Assembly: GCA_029204225.1 (NCBI GenBank) | Contig: CM055096.1 | Span: 59,771,408-59,835,407, forward strand | Source of the DNA: Diphasiastrum complanatum | Taxonomy: Eukaryota; Streptophyta; Lycopodiopsida; Lycopodiales; Lycopodiaceae | Length of the DNA stretch: 64,000 nt | Direction of reading: 5' to 3' | In this document: one piece after another, positions 37,039 through 47,176 of the stretch | How the letters are laid out: each line of letters starts with the position of its first letter | Numbering within the stretch: the first letter of the stretch is position 1 | Position numbers and translations under genes: made by a program | The notes under the pieces: generated by a model | Told to the model about the DNA's origin: nothing | Databases searched by the model: none | Seen by the model: only the letters and a program-made list of their open reading frames with translations

Positions 37039-37477
37039 GTCATCATATTCAACGATATTTGTTCTACTAATGTCATGTCCTCCAATGGCCTTTACATTGT
37101 CCGAGGGGATATACCGAGTCCTTGGGAGATATTTTTTTTGGAATTCCAAAAATTCCTCCTCTGTAGGCAAAATTTTTTCCATAGGCTTTCAATTTTTCAA
37201 TTATAGCCTCCAATGCCTCATTGCCAAATTTCCAATTGCCATCTTTATCATAATCTATCTCACTTTTAAGGTCATTATAAGTGTAATCAACAATGTCAGA
37301 AAATCCTGATAAATTTTGTGCAAAAATTGAGAGGATTTCATCCTCTCTCAAATTCAAAACATCTTCTATATCATTCAAAAAAATATTACTGTCAATATTA
37401 GTAAAATATCCAGAAGTTTGTTTTTTGAGGACATGGAGGAACTAGTCATATAGAACCTGATATCAGTTCAACAGAAC

Positions 37478-37668
37478 TGAATTATTTCGGTCGAGGACTC
37501 TAGAATAGGGCACACATTGATCTGATATTCTGTATAAAGAGGTTGATATCGCTTCAACGCGCATGAATGATTGCTATCGGGGACTCTAGAACTTGGTGCA
37601 CGTTGATCCGATATTTCGTAGGAAGAGGTCGATAACACACCTGAATTATTTCGGTCGAGGACTCTAGA
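37478..37668 (-). repeat. Three tandem leader repeats, period about 80 bases
   Basis: CTGAATTATTTCGGTCGAGG followed by ACTCTAGA occurs at 37478-37505 and 37641-37668. A diverged third copy (ATGAATGATTGCTATCGGGG, ACTCTAGA) occurs at 37563-37590. Each is accompanied by a TTGATC..GATATT block, so the unit is about 80 bases. They lie between the TATA box and first Met of gene 2. Confidence 0.75.
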
Positions 37669-37762
37669 GCAATTGCACGCGTCGATTTGATATTGTGAGA
37701 GAAAGCCAGATAACAAAATGACAAAGGAGATCACAGAATCCCAATATGGAGAGTGGTGCCCA

Positions 37763-37770
37763 TATTTATA
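37763..37770 (-). promoter_or_regulatory. TATA box upstream of module M1 gene 2
   Basis: On the minus strand GGGCTATAAATATGGG lies about 385 bases before the first Met of gene 2. With the tandem repeats between it and the Met it looks like a real core promoter with a long 5' leader. Confidence 0.5.
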
Positions 37771-37789
37771 GCCCATTCATGTTGATCAT

Positions 37790-38640
37790 AGCCATACATT
37801 TGTTAAGAAATGAATTGAGGCCTGGGGCTGTTGGCTGATTCTGACGAATTCTTAAAATACTCGGACAGAGCAACTCAAGAGCACCTCTCATCTTAGACCG
37901 AGGAGGTCTTTGAGAAGACGAGACCAACGAAGATTGAGAGCCGAGTATGAGAGCCGAGAGATGCTAGTTAGGAATGGCAAGCAAGAACTGTGTAAGCCTC
38001 GTGGTGAATCCCGGAAGATGGAATGACCATGTAGGAACTAGTATTTCTAGGCAAATGTAATAAATGCAAGTAGACCTCTCTTAAAGAAAGTAGAGTGAGC
38101 CACCTTTTGATGGTGACCACTAGTGGAGAGCATTATTCCACTTGTAATTTGTGAAATGTGGAAATTCTGCTAGGATGCCACCTGAGAAGCTCTTTTGCTT
38201 ATTTAAGAGACTCCCTCTTTGTGTAGAGGAGCTTTTTGCATTGTATCTACTCCATGCTTGATAAGAAGATTTCCCATGAGTTTGATGCTACACTAAGCTC
38301 CTCTATCATGATGGTTTTCTTGAATGATGCCCCTATGATCATGCCCTTCCATTCATATTGTGTGTGGTTGTGGATTTAGAGTGGATTAGTTTTCTTGCTT
38401 TCCTAGTTGTGGATTAGATTTCATGTTTTCTTGTGGATTAATGTAGCAGCCAGCATTCAAGTAAACTAATAGGCTAGAAATGTGGCATAAATCTTGCATA
38501 TTCTTTAACATTCTATCTCTAAGAAAAGTGTAAAGCAATTTTTTTTGTGAGTGAAAGCTAGGAATTTTTGGCAGGATCTTTGTGTATCATTCAAGCTTGT
38601 GTGCTAGTTTGATAGAGACAAGCCTATAGGCATTCTTGTA
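37790..38640 (+). other. Unassigned LTR-like DNA left of copia J
   Basis: No gene seen. The stretch contains TTGCTTATTTAAGAGACTCC near 38200 (TATA-like), TGGTGACCACTAGTGGAG near 38113 and AT-rich flanks, and may be a fragment of an LTR unrelated to the J 3' LTR. Nothing here pairs with another block in the window. Confidence 0.35.
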
Positions 38641-38646
38641 ACACAT

Positions 38647-41178
38647 GGTGGATAGATAGTGGGGCTAGTTCCCACATGTCTTTTGGCTAGGGAGGAGCTA
38701 TCTCAATGGAGCTATGGCATAAGAGATTAGGCCATCCTAATCTTCAATCTATGGAGTCAATGGCAAGCAAGGAACTAGCTCTCGGCCTACCAAGAGCCTT
38801 CAAGAAGTGTGGAAAGATGTGTGAGGCATGTGGCCTTGCAAAGTCACACAAATTTTCTTACAAGAGATCTTCATCAAGATCTACCTCTCCATTGGATCTC
38901 ATACATTCTGATGTATATAGTTTTTCACATGCAAGTAATGGAGGTGCTTTGATGTATGTAACTTCTATAGATAATTGTACTAGATTCACATGAATTGAGT
39001 TACTATCAAAGAAAAGTCTTGTTTATGAAGCTTTCATTAAGTTCAAGTCTCTAATAGAGAAACAACTTAGTACTTCCATCAAAGCACTAAGATGTGATAA
39101 TGGAGGAGAGTACACCTCCAATAAAATGAAATAATTTTGTGAGATCAATGTCATTAAGTTGCAATACACTTGTTCCTACACCCCCCAACAAAATGGGGTG
39201 GCCGAGAGGAAAAATAGGAGTCTATGTGAGTGTGCAAAGTCTTTAAGACTTGATGCATCACTTCCCATCTCATTTTGGGGAGAAGCTATAACATGTGCTA
39301 ATTACTTGTGTAATAGACTTCCTAGTAGTGCTATAGATGGGATCTCACCTTATCAAGCCTTGTTTGATAAGAAACCCATTGTAAAAGATTTTAAGATCTT
39401 TGGATGTATTTGTTATGTTCACATCCCTTTGGAGACTAGAAGGAAAGAAGATGCTACCTCCTTCAAAGAGATCTTTGTTGGCTATGGAGAAAATAGCAAG
39501 GGCTATAGGATATATGATCCTATATCCAAGAAAGTAAAGGTAAGCAAGGATGTACTTTTTGATGAGTCACAATTTGCTAAGAGCTTGTCAAATGGATCTA
39601 ACCCATTGTGCATTGAAGATCTTGACAAACCCGAGGATGGAGACATGGATCCAAGTCAAAAGGGGCCGAGAAGTTCATCAAGAAGCAAGGCCGAGCCCTC
39701 AAGGCTCACCTATGTGGACAAGGGAAAGCACAAGGAAGACTCTACACCTTCTACCTCTTACTCCTTCTTAGCTACATTTCTTGAAGAACCATAATCTTTT
39801 GAAGAAGCATATAAATCTAAAGTCTGGAGAGATGCAATGCAAGTAGAGTATGATGCATTAGAATAATCTTGTAAATCTTCCAAGAGGGAAGAAACCACTT
39901 GCATGTAAGTGGATTTATAAAATAAAGTACAATCAAGATGGATCTGTTAGTAAGTACAAAGCTAGGCTTGTTGCTAAGGGATTTCTTCAAATAAAAGGAT
40001 TGGATTATGAAGAAACATTTGCACTTATAGCTAAGCTTGTAACTATTAGATTAATCATTTGCATTGCTACTTTGTTCAAGTGGGATCTCTGCTAAATGGA
40101 TGTGACAAATGGATTCTTGAATGGCTTCTTAGAAGAGGAAATCTACATGATGCAACCTGAGGGCTTCATCAAGGTTGGTGAGGAGCAAAAGGTGTGCTAC
40201 TTAGGGAAGAGCCTATATGGCTTGAAGCAAGCACCTAGAGCTTGGTACTCTAGGTTGCATGATTTTCTCTATTCTCTTGGCTTTGTACTAAGTGCTTATG
40301 AACCTTCTTTATATTTCAAATGTAATGAAGGAATGATCATCATTTTGGTACTTTATGTTGATGACATCATTTTGACAGGAAATGATGATGAAGGTATAAG
40401 CAAAGTAAAAGTTGATTTATCCTGTAAGTCAATCTACGGTATGCTACTTCCATTCTTGAAAGATTTGGTATGAAAGATTGTAAGGGGATTGACACCCTTA
40501 TGGAGCATGTTGTGAAAGCAACTAATGAAGGTGATGAAGCATCCTTTGAGGACATCACCCTCTTTAGAAAGCTTATAGGCTCTCTAATCTATTTGATCAT
40601 CACTAGACCTAACTTAAGTTTTTGTGTAAGTAAGTTGAGTCAAAGTATGCAAGCTCCTTTAGTTCATCATTGGAAAAGTGCCAAGAGAGTACTTAGATAT
40701 GTTTCTAGTACTAAATTTTTTGGCATACTTTATGAAGGATCTAACTTGCATTTGCAACATTTCTTTTGGAGGAGTAATATCTTGGCTTTCCAAAAAGCAA
40801 GATACAATCTAACTATCTTCTTGTGAAGCCGAGTACAAGGCATTGAATTCAACAACCAAAGAGCTCCTATGGCTAAGAAGACTCCTGATGGAGCTACATG
40901 TGCTAGAGGCCGAGGAGATCCCTTACATATTTTGTGACAATCAAGCTTCTCAACAAATTGCTTCAAATCCTATCTTCCATGCTAGAACAAAGCATATTGA
41001 GATAGCTCATCACTTTGTGAGGGAGAAGGTACAACCCAAGGAGGTGCAACTACATCATGTACCATCATCCGAATGCATAGCTGATATCTTAACCAAGACA
41101 TTGTCCAAAGATCCATTTTTCAAGTTAAGATATGCTCTTGGAATTGTAGATAGACGTACATTAGATTTGCCAAGTTAG
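38647..41178 (+). pseudogene. Copia J pol, with a deletion between protease and pre-integrase
   Basis: It begins at the protease box WWIDSGASSHMS (catalytic Asp intact) and within a few codons jumps to ELWHKRLGHPN. Element A has about 115 codons between these points, so that segment is deleted here. Gag is absent. Integrase follows ([42 protein letters not shown]), then RT (MDVTNGFLNGFLEEE, LYVDDIILTGND) and RNase H up to the stop at 41176-41178 (FCDNQASQQIASNP, ARTKHIEIAHHFVRE). Stops occur near 38992, 39132 and 39792, with shifts near 39860 and 40430. In RNase H the block with the first catalytic Asp is deleted (LHLQ|HFFWRSNI). It is closely related to A. Confidence 0.9.
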
Positions 41179-41191
41179 AGGTGAGGAGGAG

Positions 41192-42050
41192 TGTTGAAAA
41201 TTATCACTTCTCACTTGACATTGGTTATTGTAAATATTGATCAAACATTAGAATAATGTTGATGATCTGATTTCACACGTGTGGAGCCTGTTCCCACGTG
41301 TGAAAGGATGTACTTTTCATACTTGTATATATCTAAATTGATTTTGTATCAATCTAGTTAGTGTGAACATGATATGACTAGTTTTTAGTCAAGTTGACTA
41401 GTCACCTAGAAATTAGCTTTTCCTTGCATGTGCATGAGTAAATTCTCCCACATGGCAAGTGGATGTTCACACGTGTGTATAGAGTACTAGGAGATAAGAG
41501 TTGACCATTTTCCTTAAATCCTATTTTGTAGGGAATATTCCTATATTATAGGAGACTAGCTTTTTGGATTTTAGCCATATTCTAGAAGGTCAACTTTGGA
41601 TAAGGACCAAGGATGGATCAAATGGATAGATCTGAGTGATGTGGCACTCTTCACACGTGTAAAGACTTGCTGGACTGTACCAGACTTGTGGATGTACTTG
41701 ATCCATAAAAGGATCATCATTTTGCTAAGAAGATTGATGAGACTTTTGCATTCTACACTTTTGTGAGGTTTCTAGTCATTTGTCTTGTGATTTCTATGAA
41801 TGATTGCTATCTAGGATTATTGTACTTGTTGTTTCAGGTGCAAGCCGTACTGTGGACAATACTCCACACGTGTGAGGCTGCTCTCACTAATTTATGATGT
41901 GTTGATCCATTGCTCTTGCTTAAATCCAAGTGTAGTGAATCTAGATCAAGATCTAATGTGTAGAACTTGATAGATCCATTGATTAAACAACCAATAACTC
42001 TCTATGATTGTAAAGTACAATAATTATTGTCCTAAAAATTGTAAATTTAT
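41192..42050 (+). repeat. 3' LTR of copia J
   Basis: It starts TGTTGAAAATTATC after the purine tract GTGAGGAGGAG (41181-41191). It has the paired motif CACGTGTGGAGCCTGTTCCC at 41275-41294, further ACACGTGT boxes near 41470, 41655 and 41868, and a run resembling the F and A LTRs near its right end. The exact right end is uncertain because no 5' partner LTR is present in the window. Confidence 0.75.
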
Positions 42051-42059
42051 CACTCCTCA

Positions 42060-42606
42060 GCTGATACTGCATTCTCTGCTCCAGAGTTGTGTAGTGATAG
42101 AAATAGATCCTTCATCTTTCTTACAAAAGAAGTAAGATCTTTTCCATCCCACTGTAAATTCGTCAGCTGATCTCTAAGCATCATGATTTGACTTCTTGAC
42201 TTTGTCTAAAATCTGGTGAGCAATGCATCCCACATTTCCTTAGCTTTGGAGAGTGTAGCTAGGTCAAGTGTGAGGCTATCTTCGATGAAAGATGATAGCA
42301 AGGCTACTGTCTTGTTGTTTTCTCCCTCCACTCATGTAGCTCCTTACCTGTTGTCGTAGGCATTTCTTCTGTGCCATCCACCCAGGGGAAGAGTCCTTCA
42401 ACCTTGAGAGTATCAAAGATGTCTTAACTTTCCAGGCTAGAAATTTAGATCCTAAAGAATCAAGAATTGTGCAGATCTTGTTCTGCATGTTGCTAATTGA
42501 AGCCATTGTTTCTTGGAGTCTGTTTCCTCGTTGATGGTTGTTTGTTTGAATGCTTGGACTCTTAGATCTGCTAGATTCTTGGCTATGTCAAAATATGACG
42601 GGATGA
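42060..42606 (-). pseudogene. Copia gag relic (family I), minus strand
   Basis: Reading right to left from the primer-binding site: MASISNMQNKICTILDSLG at 42506, then LAWKVKTSLILSRLKD, and after a frameshift QLTNLQWDGKDLTSFVRKMK with LFLSLHNSGAE. The spacing and the L..W.....L...L pattern fit a copia gag (UBN2-type). It is cut at about 42055, where the copia J LTR ends, so protease and pol are missing. Confidence 0.65.
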
Positions 42607-42621
42607 CCAGCTCTAATACCA
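42607..42621 (-). other. Primer-binding site of the family I relic
   Basis: On the minus strand TGGTATTAGAGCTGG lies between the LTR end (CTCATCA) and the gag relic. It is a one-base variant of the initiator tRNA-Met site. Confidence 0.75.
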
Positions 42622-43720
42622 CTGATGAGAATTGAAGCTTTCGCGAAGGCGAATCAACCGCAACTCTCTTGTGATTCGGATGGATTTCAGATGCAATTGT
42701 TGGACACTGCCGGCTGAATCACTCCTACAATCCTCCAGAATGTAGTTAAGCACTACTGATCTATGTTTATAAAATTAATGCAGCATTCAACAATTCAACC
42801 AATGTGCGGAATTAGAACAAACAAGGAAATTTAGACACACGAATAACAATAGACACATTTGTATTCGAGATCAGACACAACAAGAAAATCTTCTATATTG
42901 ATCTTTCTCTGATTTTTCAAGCACTGCATGCAGATCCACGCAGTACATTGGTGTGGGAGAAAACATGGTTCTCTCATGAGTAATCATCTTGCTTTACTAG
43001 CGGACAGTTGGATCTTCTAATCCTAGACAAAATTGTCTTCGCACGCAGGTGGACATGTATTCTGTAATTTCATCTTGATTGCTTACTAGCATCAGACTAC
43101 TTCATTATACTTTGTGTATTCTACATATGATTTATGTGTGATCTCTATTGATCTGTATGTCAAGTAACATCCAGTAAGTATATAGTCGCTTTATGCAAAT
43201 CTAAGATTAGAGTGATTAAGCATCTACAACTAATTAGAGAATTACAAGAGTGGCAGATTAGCCACGACCTAGAGAGTGTCTGCTGACGTCATGCCATCAG
43301 ATCAGACTTCTGTACTTGCATGATCTTGGCTGGTACTCTTTGGAGCGTGAGGGGCAGGAGAAGGTTTCACAATGTTGGTTTCGTTTTCGCCGTTGGTTTT
43401 GTTTCCTTCGTTGGTTTTGTTTCCTTTGTTGGTTTCATTTTTAGTCGCCTGCCTTCTCTTGTACTGGACCACAAAGGATTCTCGTGTCAGACCGCAAAAT
43501 ATTCTCGTTCATGAATCTTTCATGTTCGCAAACTATTCATGTTCGTCTCCTTTGACTTTCATGTTCGCGAACCATTTGTCTTCGTTTCATTTGACTTTAG
43601 CGTTCGCAAAACTTTCTGTGTTTTGTGTCTCCTGACTTTCGTGTTCGCGAACATCTTCGTCAGGCCGAGGGCTGAAAGCTAGCCAGGCTTTGTAAATAGA
43701 AACGTTTTGTTTTCTCAATG
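42622..43720 (-). repeat. LTR of family I, minus strand (5' LTR)
   Basis: It is homologous to 60128-60950: shared blocks include ATGTGCGGAATTA, TTCAAGCACTGCATG, CACTAGCGGAC and GAGGGCTGAAAGCTAGC. It contains direct repeats of TTCGTTGGTTTTGTTTCC near 43400 and of the phrase GACTTTC.TGTTCGCGAAC near 43560 and 43635. Confidence 0.75.
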
Positions 43721-43724
43721 AAGG

Positions 43725-45560
43725 TACTGATGAGCTGCCTATTGTCCGAATCGACTTTTGGAGTTGATATTGACATACGAGTAATTGGTGTCGATGTCAG
43801 GTGTCCGACAAATAGTCTGTGTCGGTTGAGTAGATGTGACCGAAGTTGAAGTAAGCCAAATAGTCGAAGGATGGCCGAATAGTCGGTGTCTGCTAAGTCA
43901 TCCAAATTGTCTCTTTAGTAGCTTGAGAGGCTGCAATGTGCTCAAATCATGTAGATGACATTGCAATGGAGGTTTTTTTTTTACTGTTTCAAGATATTGG
44001 ATCATTATTGAACATGAAGACAAGTCCAGAAGTCGATCTTCTGGTGTCGATATCACTTGTCCAATTTGCATCTGTATATCCATGAAGTGTGTGGATATTG
44101 GATGGATCAACATCACCATAGTAGATACAGAGGTCAATAGTAATTCATACATATCTGATAACTTTGAAAAGAGCTTTCCAGTGGATCATACTAGGGTTGG
44201 CCATATATTGGCTCAAGGAACTGATGGTGTATACAAGATCGGGCCTGGTAGAGATCATTGCATACATCAGGGATTCGATAATTGATTGGTATGGATATTC
44301 CTTCATTTCGGCCTTCTCATCAATGGTCTGAGGGTATTTTTTCTTGGATAATATTAGATCTGGATCCATGGAATTATGTACAAATTTGCAATTCATAAAA
44401 TTGAATTTCGTAAACAAATTATAGAAGTATCTTTGTTGGGTGATATAGAAAGTCTTTTGCTTCTGTCTCTGTGGATTTGAATCTTGAGACAATAATGCGC
44501 CTCTCCAAGGTCTGTCATCTCAAATTCTTGGGATAGCATCCTCTTGGTGTCCTTTGTCAGTCCGATATTGTAAACAACAATGTATCATCCATGTAGAGTG
44601 TGATGATGACAAAGAATTAATTGATAGCTTTGAATTATACATTACAGTGTACAGAGCTAGGTTCAAATGCATGATCGATAAAAAATGTGTTGATTCGATG
44701 AAACCATGCTTTGGATGATTGCTTCAGACCGTACAAAGCTTTATGGAGTTTGCATACCTAATCTTCTCGACCATTGAGGATATAGCCTTCTAGCTAGATC
44801 ACATAGATGTCTTCCTCGATAACTCCCTTGAGGAATGTCGTTTGTACATCCATTTGGTGTATCTCAACATCTGCTATAGTAGGATATGACAGTAGCTTTT
44901 AAATGGAAGTCTGCTTGACAACTGGGATAAAGGTTTCGAAAGTAGCTGGTATTCAGAATTTGTGAAAACTCCCTTGCCATGAGTTGAGCTTTCCTTCTTT
45001 CGCTACTATCGTCTACTTTGTATTTGATCTTAAAGACCCATTTGCAGTCGATTACCTTTCTGTCTACTGGCAGCTTGGTGACAGTCCATGTGTTGTTCCT
45101 CAGCAACGAGTTGTACTCCTTGTCCATTGCTTCTTTCCAGAGATCTGAAGCAGCCTGTGACATAGCTTCCTCAACTGTGGTTGGCTCCTGAATAGAATAG
45201 TGAGCGAGCTCATTAGTATATTGGACAGATTGAGTTCAAGTTCTTGTTGATCTTCTGGTTGAAGTCTCTGGCTGCGAGATTCGACTTTGTGTCGACTGCT
45301 CCTGAGTTGTAGCTTCTTCTTCTTCTTCTAGGTCTGACTTTACAGAGTGAATATTGAAAGAAATCAAAATGGTCTTTCAATATGTATCAGTTGTCAAGGC
45401 AGAAATCGTAGACTGCATCTAGTCCTTGCCCTTCAAATCAATAAACTGATCTTCAATAAAAGTCACATCCTTGTTAGTGAAAACTTTATAGGTGTCTATA
45501 TTGTATAGTCTATGCATTCCATCAAAAGTAGAATAGCCATCACATGTAGAGTGAATCTCA
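43725..45560 (-). pseudogene. Copia E pol (D family), minus strand
   Basis: Reading right to left: FDGMHRLYNIDTYKVF (end of integrase, 45530), the RT start SDLWKEAMDKEYNSLLRNNT with IDCKWVFKIKYKVDD (45150-45000), the RT core to about 44520, QQRYFYNLFTKFNFMN (44420), DLVYTISSLSQYMANPS (44230) and a broken RNase H to 43900. Element D (26440-27640) has near-identical order and wording. The left end merges into family LTR sequence near 43720-43900 (ATAGTCGAAGGATGGCCGAATAGTC). Multiple stops and shifts are present, and no gag or protease is seen. Confidence 0.82.
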
Positions 45561-46180
45561 CAATCTGTCTCTAGATTCTATGGCAAGAACATAATCTAGA
45601 ATGCAAATAATCAAAGCATGAATACTTTCACACGTGTGGGGAAAGTACAAATGAAAAGAATGTATGAAATCAGCCTCTTACTCGAATTAGAGAGAGAATG
45701 ACAATTTAAGCTTAAAGTTACAAGATCCAAAATGACATTAAGATAGCACAAATGTTTGATTCATCATTAGAGTTGTGAGAGAACCCACATTACATTTATA
45801 GAGAGAGTACTAGCTTGAGGTAGCACTAGCATGCAACCTTGTTTCTCCGCCTCTAAAAGTTTATTCTACCAAAATATTGACACCTATCACTATGCATGTT
45901 GAGATATGCACCTACTTCTACCTACTTTCTACAAGTGTCATATTTTCAACTACAAATGTACAAATCTACTTGCATGTGTCCATAACAATTTTTGCATGCC
46001 TTGCATGTCACTTTGGATCTTGTACATAACATTAAGGTTGAATTGTCATTCTCTCTCCAACTCGAGTAGAAGGCTGATTTCATACATTCTTTTCATTTGT
46101 ACTTTTCCCACACATGTAAAAGTATTCATGCTTTGATTATTTGTGTTCTAGTGAAATTCACTCTACATGTGATCTATGTG
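45540..46180. repeat. Foldback element with arms of about 130 bases
   Basis: The block 45615-45740 (CAAATAATCAAAGCATGAAT..TTCACACGTGTGGG..AAAGTACAAATG..) is the reverse complement, with about 10% differences, of 46030-46140. A second short pair, CACATGTAGAGTGAAT (45541) and ATTCACTCTACATGTG (46156), extends the arms outward, apart from a roughly 35-base insert on the left. The loop of about 290 bases has no gene. It looks like a MITE or an inverted duplication of an LTR piece, because an ACACGTGT box lies in the left arm. Confidence 0.75.
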
Positions 46181-46249
46181 CTAACATAAAGCTTGGTAAA
46201 GATCATTCACACAATTATTGTAGTTTCCACACATAATCTGCATGTCTAC

Positions 46250-46770
46250 AAAAGGTTTTATGACAACTTTGGTCTATTTGTGAGAAGGTACAGGACAAGG
46301 GCTAGAAATAATGTCTATCGCAGCAAGGGTGGCCTCAGAGACCCACACCTTGTGCACTACTCCTTGAAAGGTGATATAAAATTTAGCCTTTGGCCTCATT
46401 CCATGTACTAAAGGCCATGTTAATAAACTCCATATTGATTTTGTTTGAAAAGGATGTTTCATGAATACCCATCGTCTTGAGCAGAGGCTCGACGAGGTTC
46501 ATTCATTCAGCCACCTTTCTTGTGCTAGGAAGCACCATGATGTCCGTTGTGGTTGGAACATCATGGAGAACGACAAAATGGGATGAAGCAGAGGTATCTG
46601 ATTCATTGGAAGCCATGATGGCAAGTAGAAATTGGTAAAAACTGAAAGTAGTAGGCTGGAAAGTATAACAGAGAGTTGTGTGAAGGCTTAGGAAAAGTTT
46701 GGTCATGGGAAAAATTCGCAAGAGCTTCACTAGCACAAGTGAGAAATGAATTCAAAATCAGCCCTTTTAT
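46250..46770 (-). mobile_element. Gag-only element, minus-strand copy
   Basis: A frame begins at about 46616 with MASNESDTSASSHFVVLHDV and continues leftward, with stops, through MVLPSTRKVAE, LVEPLLKTMGIHE and INMEFINMAFSTWNEA. Upstream, CCTATAAAAGGGCTGA (about 46772-46757) is a clear TATA-type box, followed by an 'ATTTCTCACTTGTGC' leader also seen at 20775. It is homologous to the plus-strand element at 20700-21680, including the leader phrase CTCTTGCGAATTTTTCCCAT. No LTR was found next to this copy. Confidence 0.6.
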
Positions 46771-46774
46771 AGGC

Positions 46775-47170
46775 TAATTTGGAGGGTCTATTAGATAAAG
46801 TACTAGTTTGGCTCATCAATTCTGGAAAAAAATTTGCAGACATACTTAGTACTATGAAAATAGCTTTCAGAATTCTTGATAAAGGTTCCTGGCCAATAGG
46901 GTAGCTCGACGAAGATTTTATAAGTCTGGCAACCCTCACCTAAGTGCATTCATCGCCTAGCTACTACATTTAATGAATTTTTTCAAGGTTTCAACCTATG
47001 CTCACCCTACTTTTGGTGTTTTGAATCCATCTGTCAGGTCGTTGAAAGTTCATAATGAGTGCAACATGCCCGGTGAAGGTTCCCAAAGTGGCACATCTCA
47101 AAACTCTCGCCTAGCTGCAAAACATGTACTTTCTATGCAAGCCAACCCCAACTCAATAATATTGAAAAAA
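46775..47170. other. No gene seen between the gag-only copy and the Ulp1-like exon
   Basis: I see no convincing exon here. On the minus strand TTTTGCAG near 47130 could be an acceptor after the Ulp1-like exon, but the sequence beyond it shows none of the Gln...Asp-Cys-Gly motif expected of the missing catalytic Cys region. Confidence 0.4.
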
Positions 47171-47176
47171 ATTTAC

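Larger units (their letters stand above)
31579..37378 (-). pseudogene. Module M1 gene 2, minus strand, split by element F
   Basis: The first part is 37378-37039 (MNDIEDVLNLREDEILSIF, SDIVDYTYNDLK, GGIFGIPKKISPKD). It is interrupted by the 4.9-kb element F, and the frame resumes at 32149 and runs to a TAA at 31581-31579. The C-terminal part shows LAIKILGY, then MALYSGYIDMSKRKNLEFL, YERRLFLHD and an acidic end LNLEEDDDEN. Its stop lies only about 30-50 bases from the end of gene 1, so the two genes converge. The same C-terminal pattern recurs on the minus strand at 50960-51100, next to the second copy of gene 1. The protein family is not recognised. At least one frameshift near 31740 and the F insertion make it a pseudogene. 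Confidence 0.55.

Noticed and set aside
46193-46411. A 72-codon plus-strand frame
   Set aside because: It is antisense to the gag-only element copy at 46250-46620, whose minus-strand protein is supported by the homologue at 20897.
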